NCBI GenBank assembly: GCA_964023205.1
Contig: OZ026840.1
Location: 34,885,336-34,949,335, forward strand
Reading direction: 5' to 3'
DNA length: 64,000 bases
DNA from: Lutraria lutraria
Lineage: Eukaryota > Mollusca > Bivalvia > Venerida > Mactridae
Position numbers and translations under genes: made by a program. This document shows positions 11,404 through 23,500 of this stretch, piece after piece (the first letter of the stretch is position 1; each line of letters opens with the position of its first letter). The notes below the pieces were generated by a model. The model saw only the letters and a program-made list of their open reading frames with translations. It was not told the origin of the DNA and searched no databases.

Positions 11404-13880
11404 TGTTACTGATGCAACGAATACGGAAACGAACTCCAGTAATTAGCATTCACTCCCGAACAGCCCCTTCCTTCCATATTGCGGAAACAAGGCCCATGAT
11501 GCATCACCAAAAATAATTTCTCATTATAACGACCACTTATTCTCAAATCGGCTTCCACTATCTTCTCTGCAAACTATTTTTTTCTTTGTTTTCAAATCAG
11601 TTCAATATGAAACAGATGACCAGTAGGTAATGGCAAGCACCTAACGACACATTTCAACAAAATTTTTCGTCAACGTAGTATTTTTTTTAAATTAAAGAAA
11701 GAAATATACATGTGAATTTTCTAATGTAATGACTATCCTTTTAAGAAATAATAAATCACCACGTTTTAATTTAATTTTAAAATCAGCAATCTTTCAATTG
11801 TACATGTGAAAATCAAATAAAAACTTACTCTGGCGTTATAATTTGTTTCACGATCATGTATATTTACATAATAACATATATAGCGACGTTGAACCCAGCC
11901 CGGAGAACAAACCACTGAAGATATAAGAGATTTCATGTAAGTAATTTTAATTATAATTAAACAACATATAAGTCAGAGCGTCTTTCAATAATGTATTTTA
12001 CATTCAACATTCAAATATTTATGCTTATCTAACCCTCACCATACCAACACATTTTTTAAACAAGCAAAGCTAGATGTAAACTGGACAAGATGTTTCATTT
12101 TGTGCCTTGCATCATTTGAGACGAAAAAAAGAACATCGAACACAAGTAATTAAGATGTTTATTCAAATGTGTGATTCACAAATTTAATCAACATTATACA
12201 AATGATATTGACGGCTTGTTGTCAATGGATTGACACTAAGTTGCTGCCCTGTATATACATATATATATTGATGAAGGTCAACGAAACCTCTCCAACTTCT
12301 GAAGTATAAAAAACATGACTGAGACACAGTGTGTTCTAGTCGTTTAACGTTTTCCAACATAAATTATACAAATTTCTTAGTCTTTTTTTTGTTAGTATTG
12401 TTGAAATGAAAAACTAAATGGTGAATTAACGAAATGAATATTAAATATGCGTCGTGTTCGTAGCATATAGGGGATTAGCACATTGAAAGGATGGTGTATA
12501 ATGGTGCTTTAACGAGCTGGTACCCTATGGTGCATATCATAGTTGCTTCCTTTTATGAGTTTAGATCGACGTACTGGCCGTGCTCAAGTAATACAAAGCG
12601 AATAAAAACGCAAACATTATTACAATCCTTTTCACCATTCGACTTATTGTCCGTTTTTATGTCAAAGCATTATTAGAATTGTAGCATTATTATGTCATGA
12701 AATATACGGTGTCGTGGACAAATACAAATTTTTATATATTTTTTGTACTATCATATCTAAGTAAAAGAACAAATTACATAACTTTAAGTATTCCGCTTCA
12801 GATACATGTACATCTTTACTTGCCGCCAGTCATTTGAAATATCCAGACCTCGCCGTTCAAAATCGTTAAATGCATATATTTATTCACTAACTTGTCTATT
12901 TACTTTGTGAAAGAAGTGGCACAATCTTAAGATAAAAATAGTAGACCTTCAAACCTGTTTGCACGATAATCGCGTTTTATCTACCATGATAGGTCAGTCG
13001 TTAAATTCTACAGTATTCTAATGTATTTTTATGACTCCGATACATGTATGCGCTTCCAAATTTGTCAAACATGATGAAATTAAATCCAAGACATCCACTT
13101 CCATGACGCTATGAAAGTTTACCAAGTTTACTGACATGCGCTCGTACAACATTGCTCCATTCAATACGATAGACATCCCATTTGTATATAAGATGAAACA
13201 TATATAGGAACAACATACCGCACAGAGTCGAATTTCTAAACGTCCACAATAAAAATCTCCATTCTTTGAAGAACCCAAATAAGTGAAATACTTTAACGTT
13301 TTGCAATATTTACACTCTATCTGCACAAAGAAATCGAGTATTCAAAGAAATGTTGGATTAGATATACTAGAAGTCCACTTGGTAACCAGCCCAGTGTGTC
13401 AAAAGATTTTCTTTCAGTGCTAAAAAATACATAGTGGACGTTCAGAATTTAGGCTCAGTATAGTATTCGGTGTTCTGTTTATATACCTTTTACACTTGCA
13501 ACGAAATGTTCGCTAAAACGTGCCTACGTATATGGATATTTTGTTTTGCATCACTGCACAATTATACATATAATCTTGTTTTATTACATAACATCACGTT
13601 CACTACAAACTTGAAGCTATTTATGATATTGAAGGGTACAGACGATACAGGCGATTATTTTGTAACTTGAGTGATACGGGGACGTAAATAAGGCAAGTTC
13701 ATTCATTTCTTCCTTTCTTCGTTGAATTGTGATAACACCTGTCTCACCATTTAACTTTTAAGAACGACTACAATTGTGTAAATGGTAAGCTTGGTGAATA
13801 AGAGCACTGTCATTGAGAATGGGTTTGTCTCGATGATGTTGATCTATACGTTACATGATAGTTGTTTGTTAGTTCAACAG
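11404..13880. other. No recognisable gene
   Basis: AT-rich intergenic DNA. The open frames near 12491-12676, 13018-13326 and 13470-13670 have no family features or splice context I can support. Confidence 0.45.
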
Positions 13881-13884
13881 TCAG

Positions 13885-14085
13885 AGTCATATGAGGCGGA
13901 CAGTTCACCTTATCATCAGTCCTTGTAAGAACCAGTACTAGACTCCCATCCTCCGTAAGCAACTGTCTACTTTTTCATTTACATTGGTCGGTAGTGGGGC
14001 TCGAACTCACGACTCTCTATCGGTAAGAAGTTACAGTGGTTTTACCTTAATCGCTCGACCATGGCGGCGGGTCACGTGGTAGTTG
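13885..14085 (-). repeat. tRNA-derived SINE, family C
   Basis: Minus strand: CCATGGTCGAGCGATTAAGG head, then GTCGTGAGTTCGAGCC (good B box), then a tail with GTTGCTTACGGAGGATGGGA and CTGTCCGCCTCATATGA. It is the sister copy of 42780-42996. Confidence 0.75.
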
Positions 14086-14523
14086 TTAGTAACGGCATGT
14101 ATGTTGGGTAAGTTAGTGTGTAAGGTTGGGCCCTTAATTTAAACATATTTATTCCCGTCTATAATACATTGTACATATAGGTAAATATACAAAAAGGTTG
14201 GGCCCTTAAAACCTGTTAAAATCCCTGCAGTTGTACTTTGTCGCCCATTTTTGCTTGTGTTCCGCAGGGATTTGATGCGTGATAATTTGGGCTAAATGGG
14301 ATTTTATTACATTCTTTTAATTCTACGAATTCTTTTGTAATCGATAAGTATCCTTACTTAGATTACGAATTAACTTATGATTATGATGTTTTCATTATTA
14401 TTCTCAACTCCTTTTATGAACCATTTATTTTCAACACTTGTCTGTCTTCTTCTCTTTGCACTTCCATGACGTCGCGTGACCAAAACATATATTTATACAT
14501 ATATTTGTAACGAGATACTATAC

Positions 14524-17060
14524 TCACGGTAGGGAAACCAGCACCTCCGACACCTCTTGTGCAACCGTGATTTTGATGTGCGGGCTTCCGGTAACGGATG
14601 TGATCGCAGATTTTAACTGACAGAAAGGTAGGGGAGTAAACATTTTGGTTTCTTCTTCTGTTTCTAGCCATTTAATTGAAAAAAAAGCCGAATGTGATAC
14701 AGTGTATGGATAATTCGTCCACACGCACAGAAAGTATCTGAGAAAAATATGACAAAATGAACGAGCTATGACATTTCTCCTGCGAAAATTTACGTCAGGA
14801 TTGAAGCTGATGTGGTAATAATCGCGTGATTCGTGTATAATGAACCATTTTAAACATTGTTTTTAGTCATTCGCAAGTGTCTTTATTCATTTATGACTCA
14901 TGTAAAAATATACTGATCAGATCGAAAGTTACTGGGAGATTTTGGCAAAAGTTTGATGGTGCCGGATGTGCGAGGCCGGTGCAGGAAGCGCGGATATTCG
15001 CAAATTTGCGTAGCGCTTGCATTCTGGCTGTAGGACTTGTTTTATGATATGCGCAGCTAGTTACTATATATGTGCAGCTAAGAAACATTTTCAAGATAGA
15101 TAATTTTAGTTAGCTGATTGAATTTCAATTCCTATGACTTTAAATATAGCATGAACAAGAACAACTATACAAAAAGCATATTTGTTTATGTTTTTTGTAT
15201 GAAGTTGCTTTTGTCATAAAGGATATTGACTGTATATTTTATTCAATTCTCCATTAAGGAGAGTATAAAATATTTATATGATATGGGTAATACACATTAT
15301 AATGACAATCATGAGTTTTTGACAAATGAATAAATTCGTGTATATAGTTCACAAGCACATGGTAGTATCATACCCTACATCAATCAAATAGAATCAACCC
15401 TAAATGTTAACGAATTCACCATAAATATGAGCTCTATCATACAAGCACATTGAAATTCAAATAGCCACACAGCAATTTATCTGGGATATGCCATCCTTCA
15501 TGATTTACTTACCTGTCAACTATTAATAGATTCAGTCATCACCATTAGCCAATCAAATGGCCAGGATTAGCCAAACTAGTAATAGACACGACACTATATA
15601 CTCACAAACAGCTATAATAAACTAATACTCATAAGTATAATTCGTCTAAAAAATCCAGTGCAGTGTGTCGTGCCTTTGTTGATCAAGCACAGCGTACATT
15701 AATGATACGGTATTTATTCGACGTAGTCAATTAACTTCGTTTTGATCTTTGGTATCTATAGACGCGTTGCCAAAGAATACCATCAGAATTGAACACATCC
15801 GAATTTTCAAATCCGTGATCAGAAGGGTAGCAAGGATTAAGGGTTAGCCGGGGTTGAATAATTTTGTAAACTATAGACTGCCGCTTTCCAACTCGACTGA
15901 ATACGTTTCAGCCCAAACTGTCCTAAATATTACAATATAGATTATATACCTCCCCAACTGTTACCTACGTTGACCATCTTTGAGCTCTGACGTATCTTCC
16001 CCAATTCGGAAGAAGCATGATGCTATGCTCCAACTGTTAGTCTGGATGTCTGAGAGATAGAACGTTTATTTGTGACTCATTAATGTACATTACTTTTGCA
16101 ATTATATTTCAAGTAATAAAACACAAAAAATGTATCAGAATTGAAATCTTTTAAACAACATAATTATTAAGTAGCACTTACTGCCAGTATATACTTATGT
16201 TTGTGCAATTCGAATTCAAATTAAGTATTGGTAAAACATTATTCACTCTAGCATGCCCAGAGATTTATTAATTGTCATGTTCCACAACATTACCTCTATA
16301 AATATCATCATGTATTGCAAAATATGCATTGGGGCTTAATATTTGAACAATAATTTTTTGTGAAATCTTCCAAGAACAGAGTCAATGTAATACTAGTAGT
16401 CAGTGTCATCTAAACCTGTCATGTCATCTATATAGTATTAATACACTCATCTCCCAATCCACACATTTGGTGTGTAATTAAGATAGCTTTACTTAATATA
16501 TTATATCTATATTTTCACAAAATGATTCTCCTAATAACGTTAGGAACAGATCTTACAAAATACACAAAATTGTATTTGTACTTGGATGCGAGCGCTACAC
16601 AAATTTGCGATTACCCGCGCTTCCTGCACCGGCCTCGCACATCCGGCACCATCAAACTTTTGCCAAAATCTCCCAGTAACTTTCGATCTGATCAGTATAT
16701 TTTTACATGAGTCATAAATGAATAAAGACACTTACGTATGACTAAAAACAATGTTTAAAATGGTTAATTATACACGATACACGCGATTATTACAACACCA
16801 GCTTCATTCCTGACGTAGGAGAAATGTCATAGCTCGTTCATTTTGTCATATTTTTCTCTGATACCTTCTGTGCGTGTGGACGAATTATCCACACACTGTA
16901 TCACATTCGGCTTTTTTTCAATTAAATGGCTAGAAACAGAAGAAGAAACCAAAATGTTTACTCCCCTACCTGTCAGTCAATTAAAATCTGCGATCACATC
17001 CGTTACATCAAAATCACGGTTGCACCAGCGGCGTCGGAGGTGCTGGTTTCACTACCGTGA
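14524..17060. mobile_element. 2.5-kb element with long (about 480-500 bp) terminal inverted repeats
   Basis: The left arm, about 14524-15027, and right arm, about 16580-17060, are imperfect reverse complements along their whole length. They start at TCACGGTAG / CTACCGTGA, share GGTGCTGGTTTC, the pyrimidine/A-rich TAGCCATTTAATTGAAAAAA stretch and the GC-rich block GGCCGGTGCAGGAAGCGCGG. The centre (about 1.55 kb) is AT-rich and lacks a transposase. Both arms show short open frames (MARNRRRNQNVYSPT) as a by-product of shared sequence. The right end lies 527 bases before the methyltransferase start codon. Interpreted as a non-autonomous foldback-type element. Confidence 0.75.
15177..15262 (+). 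repeat. Short dispersed repeat shared with 34467-34545
   Basis: The two copies share AGCATAT.GGTTTATGTTTTT, ATGAAGTTGCTTTT and GACTGTATATTTTATTCAA, ending at CTCCATTA. At 34 kb a Harbinger-like end begins right after CTCCATTA. Confidence 0.6.
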
Positions 17061-17586
17061 TATTGTGTGTATAAGTTACTTAAAGATCGCGTGCTGTTCT
17101 GTTCTATTATCTCCAGTTTCATATGTGTAATGTCTGTACTTATGTTTGTTTGTTATGTGTTTTTAATTCATGCATTGTATACATGTATATACACAATACA
17201 TTATGTTTTGAGTCCACGAACATTTGTTGGTTCATGATAAATCAATGAAACTATAATCATTATAACAAGGGCTTGTATTTATATACATGTAAGTCCTTGA
17301 TTATAACAATGCAAATTGCTCTTCACATATTCTCATCTTCGTAAAATGTAATTCATGACCGCAACCAGATAAGTAGGCAATCATATTAAATTTATATACA
17401 CATTTATCGTGATTCATTTTGTACGCTCAATCTTATATGTAAACCTTTTACCATAAACGCATGAATTGTGTTTTGTCGTTTTACGTAGCCTATCACATTG
17501 TTTTACATATTTATGATTGCATGGCTCACTACGACTTCTTATTCTACATTTTGTAACTTTGGTTAGAACTATTGCACTATTAAGAC

Positions 17587-20500
17587 ATGGCACAAAGTTG
17601 GGATCCTGCTTATAATGAATTTGCCAAAATTTTGGAAATGTGTGAAGCCCGGGGTGTCGATAGAGACATCACGAAACGAATTAAGGACGCTGTTGAACTT
17701 GCTGAGGTATGTAAGTGTTTTATGTATCATTGTTCAAGAATACTTTGTACGTTTGCGTGCACAGAATGTCGAAATGCTTATACATGTATTGCTGGAGATT
17801 GACAAAATCCTGCGTCACAGTATTCAATGGTACGTGAATACAGCGTACCCTCCTATTGAGATCGCAGACATTCTCTTTCAAAAAAACGCTGCTTTAGAAA
17901 ACAATAATGTTAATATATTTAAACTTCACTCGAATATAGCTGAATGCATCCTTTACTGATCCAGATGTAGGTAAACTGTATATTGAAAAATTCACATTTA
18001 TAACATGCATGCGATATATGTGTAAAGAAATCAGCCTTCGTAAAGGAAAAAAATAGATATATGAAATAAATTTTAAAGAAAATGCTTTAGTTTGTGTTCA
18101 TTTTGTGCAGACGACCGCAACATTTCAATTATTCGTTTGTTTTTATACCAGCCTTCTAATTAGCCAATCAAATCAAATCTCACTGGCTCGCTGCTTATAA
18201 AAGCATGCGCTCTTGGAACATTAGTCAGTCTGCTGGTTAACATCTGGAGTGGTAGAATCATAAAGCTGAAAGATATATTAATTTCTGGGACTGGTCAGTA
18301 ATTTGTGGAGTTTAATACTCTTGATTGCGGCATACGTACCATGATAGAGGTTTTTTCTCCCATTTGCTGAATTTAGTCTTAGGGATTAAGGACTAGAGCC
18401 TCCGATTTGCGGCATATGTACCATGAACGAGGTTTCTATTACCATTGCATAGATACAACGACGTGTCTTTGTCCTTTTATGGTATTATTTTCTTTTTGTA
18501 CGAATGCATACCTGGGACTTTGGTCAGCGTGAATATGGACTAGAGCATCTCGATTGCGGCATATGTACCATGGCAGATGTCTCTACTTCCTAGTACCAGT
18601 ACCGGGTCGTAGTTATCTCTTGTATTTTATTATGCATTGCGTTTGGTGCGTGTCCGGGACTTTGGACAGTGTACGTAAGGGTTAGATCCTCCTGATCGCG
18701 GCATATGTACCATGATAGAGATTTCTATTCCCTATTCCAGTACCGGGTCGTGGGCAACTCCAATAAATGTTTTACTTCAAACTACATTTTAATATTTTAC
18801 AAACGTCTTTGTGCCTATTGAACATACGTGTGTCGTACTTACCATTGATTCATAAATTTATTTTGCGCATGCAATTATATAGTGCTTAGTTATGTTTAGT
18901 TAAACAATCATACGGACAAAGTAGTCCCTGGGGAAAATTGATGTATGTACATGAACATTGTATTTGTTCAATTGTTATATTCAATCTGCTGTTTATAAAG
19001 CCGTTCTATAATATTTGAGGCCATAGTCGCTCGGTATTAATTTGAAACACGTTACATATGTATAGCTTACAGTTTGTCCTAATTTCTCGTCCAATGAAAT
19101 GTCCGCATTTCATTTGAAATTTGAAAAATATATTGCATAAAATGTGCCTGGAACCTGATACGGAGAAAATACGTCATTTTTTCTGTTTGCACAGAAATTA
19201 AGACAAACTGTAAATCAGTTATCGTTCATATTTTGAATTTTATGCGACATATCACTGCGCTCCGCTTTGCGTCGCTTGTGATATATCCCATAAATTTCAA
19301 AATATGAACGATAACTAATACATGTACATAATTATACTGGTATTATGTATGTGATATGAATACAGGGTAGAGAGGCTTATGCCTCCGGAATGTGTACAGA
19401 ACCAAGTGAAGCCATGGCGTATATTCAGCAGCAAACTTTGGAGTATCCTTTTAAAGAAGCATTCGAAGCCGGCAAAACAAAGTCGGTGTTAAGTCCAACT
19501 ATGAGATCTGGTCCATTTGAAGGTACCGTGACTGTTTATTTGATATTTGTTAAATTATTGTTTATGATACTTAGTAGCAGATTCGATTTAACAAACATGC
19601 CAAATGGAATGCTCATATAAAAATAATATATTTGATTCGTTCGGTTAAATCTTGTATAGCAAAATTTGTCTGTGTACACGTAGGTGTTTTGAATTTACGT
19701 CGAAACAAAGGCGTGTTCTTTACTAGTAATTGAACTGACAAACAAAGTCCTACACTACAAACTTGGCTGAAATGCACCAATCAAATAGTTAAAACACAAA
19801 CCCTAATGTAATAAGTACAGTACGCTCAATAGCCGATAGAACCCATCACATTGTATATTTATCTCAAATCTAGAGTTAGATTTTTCTGTTGAACTTAAGA
19901 TTGAATGATTGACATTTTTTACCACTTCTGTTATATAGGTGGCGTATTTTGTACATTAATTATTTTACTCGGACGAATATCACTATGTCCATGTGTTACA
20001 TGTGTTTATGTGTAGGTCAGAGTGCATATTTTGGGATTCTTCGTAAAGAAAGCTAAAAGGAGCAGTGGCGACTGTGAATAGCCTTCTTATTAGGAAGAAC
20101 ACCCAAATATGCATTCTAACCGTCTTATTGCTCCGCCCATTTTCCTATGATATTAATAACATTGTCAATACTGACAATACTCTCTGAGCATGCGCAGTGT
20201 GTACTAAGTCGTTCTTCGAAACTAAGAAGGTAGATCGTCGGTTTGCTAAAAAGCCAAGCAAATTAGAACAGTCCTCGTCACTGATTGGATAAGAAAGGGA
20301 GACGAGCACTAACTACTGTCCTTTCAACAAAATACTAAATGCGAATGCATTTTCTTAATATTCTTTTTCAATCAAGAAGTACATTATAGAAATATAGCAC
20401 GGTATTTTTTCAATGATATTGCAAAGAAATAAGAAAAAGCATTTGACAACATTACTAAAAAAGGCATTGTGTAAAATATTGTTGTACATCGAGATTGGTT

Positions 20501-23500
20501 CGAATAAAATATATTTCTTATATTTTTTTATCAATTTATCTATTGTTTTGATTTACTACTTTTAAAATCAATTGGGCTTTAAACAATAATTGGAATATAC
20601 TTCTGAGTTTATAAAATCACTAAATCTATGTTTCTGACCCAGCAAGCTCACGACTGGAAAAGTTTAAACAAATCGTAGTTTTATAAAGCGTGATAAATAA
20701 CAAGGACTTATATAAATATACATAAATATTTTCCGAAGATAATCCTTTCTACAGAATATGTTTCCGGTAAAACATGCACGAGAAAATCATTTAATTTCAC
20801 CTTCATCAGGTGCGTTCTCAATAAAACTGTCTGCCTTCATTTATTAATTTGTAATTGATATATTTATATTCACAGGATGACCGTGAACGGTGGCCATGGT
20901 TATATTTTGAGTTTTTAGACCCGCTTATATAAACCTGATTAAGAAAATAAATATGTATCAAGTTATTTAATTATCGAACAGTTTGCTAAAAATTAGCAGT
21001 TTTTTGCAACATGGTAAAAATATACCGACTTAAATTATACACCTGCTATTGAAGCAATTTAACAATTAGTCACGTGTTAAATGTATGAAAGGTAACAATA
21101 ACAACAATTAACTAATTCGGTAGTTGCTACATCGACTACTGTACATGTACAATGTACTTACTACAAATTGATACGGAAACGCGCGCTTGAACGCGAATAT
21201 CTCCATTTTCAAACTAAATTGGAAGCAATTTCCACATTTTCAAATTTCTTAAAAAATATATTGTAATAAAGCTTGGACACCACAGAATACTTCACGAGGT
21301 TATAAAAAAAAGTCATTTTAGTAAAAAACAACTTTATGGCCTGACAAAAACGAGGTTTAAGAATATTTTGACAGTTTTCATATAGAACTATGAACGAACG
21401 ATAGTCACCAATTTCAAACGAAAATGGAAGCAATAAGTTCACGTACCACATTAATAAAAAATATATTGAAATAAAGTGCAAAGAATGAATATTACTTCAC
21501 GAGGTTATAAAATTTTCTCATTTAATGTTATAAACAAGTTATTAGTGTTAAACCATACAGCTCCTATATAAATCTATAGTAAATCAGTTTATCGATAAAC
21601 GTTATCGGAGTGATCGATAAGACGTTTTCAAGGGAGACAACTTTCCCGATAAGACCGGCCAAGTTACAGAAATGTTCCGCATGAAATAATAAGAAATTGT
21701 TGTTTTAACAGGTGTTTTCCTGCAAACGGTTATAAGCATGACAAACGCAAAGAGGGTATTGGAGATTGGAACATTCACCGGATCTGCTGCTTTGGCATGC
21801 GCTGAAGCATTACCGGAAGATGGATCAGTAGTCACGTGCGAATTTGATCCATTTGTCGCGAACCTTGCCAAGAACTATCTGTCGAAATCACCTCATTCGA
21901 AGAAAATATCCGTCAGAGTCGGTAAATAATTGCTTGTTCCATTTTGATAACATACGAACAATGACTAAGTAAGTACAGTTCTTAACAAGATACTATCGAT
22001 TTATGGCGAATAGTCCAAAATGACAAGACCAAGTTCATTATCGCAATACTGAACGAAAGTATGATAAATAAATCACACAGCCGATTATGTTATAGATATC
22101 CTATATCATAAATTGATATAAAAACATTTGTGAGAGTTGAGATGCCTCGGCTCAAGTCAACAAATTGAAAACCCTATATATGTACTTGTATACAGTTATG
22201 ATAGAAGTGCCGATATATCAATGTTCCTTCGCTGATTATTCAATTACATTTTATATTGACAAAGTGCTGGTTACCCGTCTTAACAATGGATTGATTGAAA
22301 GTTTGGCTTCAGTCGTTCTATAAGAATAGAATCAGTATGATGTGGGAAAAAACAGTCACTCACTCGCCGCGGTTTAACGTCGCCACAACAGCCAAGGTTA
22401 ATTGACCACTTCTCCAGCTTTAACAATGGAGGAAAACCCCAAGCATACACTGCCTGGAAAGAACCACATAACTTCCGTTAGCTATCTAGACAGCTTCCAT
22501 ACATGTAAAGTTTGGTTCTGTGTGGAATTCGAACACACGGCGGTGAGGTGCTAGTGATTACTGGTCAGAGACAATATTCATTTGGCCACGACGGCTCCCG
22601 ACCAGGCAATTACGTGAACATCACAACTGTGGACGGGGAGGAATATGAATACCTCATAGATTTGTCTTATTTTGTTATTTAAATCATCTTTGCTATTTCT
22701 TGAAGGTCTTGCACAAGAAACGTTGCTGCAGCTTATTATTGAAAATCAACAGTTTGATTTAGTATTCATTGATGCAAATAAAGACGGTTACCTGGAATAC
22801 TTTAAGGTCATTTGTTAACGTGATTAAAAAACACCACTGTAGTTCATACATAAAAATGTGCACGCGATTTTATATACTCACTTGAATAAAACTGTACCTG
22901 TGAAAGAAAAAATAATGAAATTTCAGACATAAAGTCAGTTTTTTTATTCACATTTGGTTAGAATTAAGGGTCGATATAAAAACATTTCATATTGAAATAT
23001 TCGATCGCATGTATTGCGTTAGTTTTGGAACTTACGTACATCATCTGATATTTTTTCTACAGACTGTTATGGACAAAGGTCTGCTCGCTAAACGTGGTAC
23101 TATTGTTATGGATAATGCATTCTGGAGTGGACATACATACAAGAAGGATTCGGTCGATGAAGACGGGATTGCAATTAGAACTTGTAACGAGTATTTGAAC
23201 TCCCGGGATGATATTGTTAAGGTTTTTACCATATATATGCACTTTCTACACTTTTAGTTCTTTTCTTTAAAAAAAACCCCCGAACATTCCAACTGATTTC
23301 CAAAGTTACAGTTCAGCACTGTTCACTTGGGTTTATCGTCGCACCTATAACCAAGGTCATTTGGTGATACAAATGTATTTCAATCTTTGGCGTTGGAGGA
23401 AGACCTCAAGCGTTCACCTTCAGGGTAAAACAGCCTATCTTCCGTAAGCAAACTGGACAGGGACCTAACATGTAGAAATTTAGTCCCGGGTGGGATTCGA

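Noticed and set aside
14414..17130. Twin ORFs MARNRRRNQNVYSPT... as a divergent gene pair
   Set aside because: They are the same inverted-repeat arm sequence; neither has family features or downstream exons.
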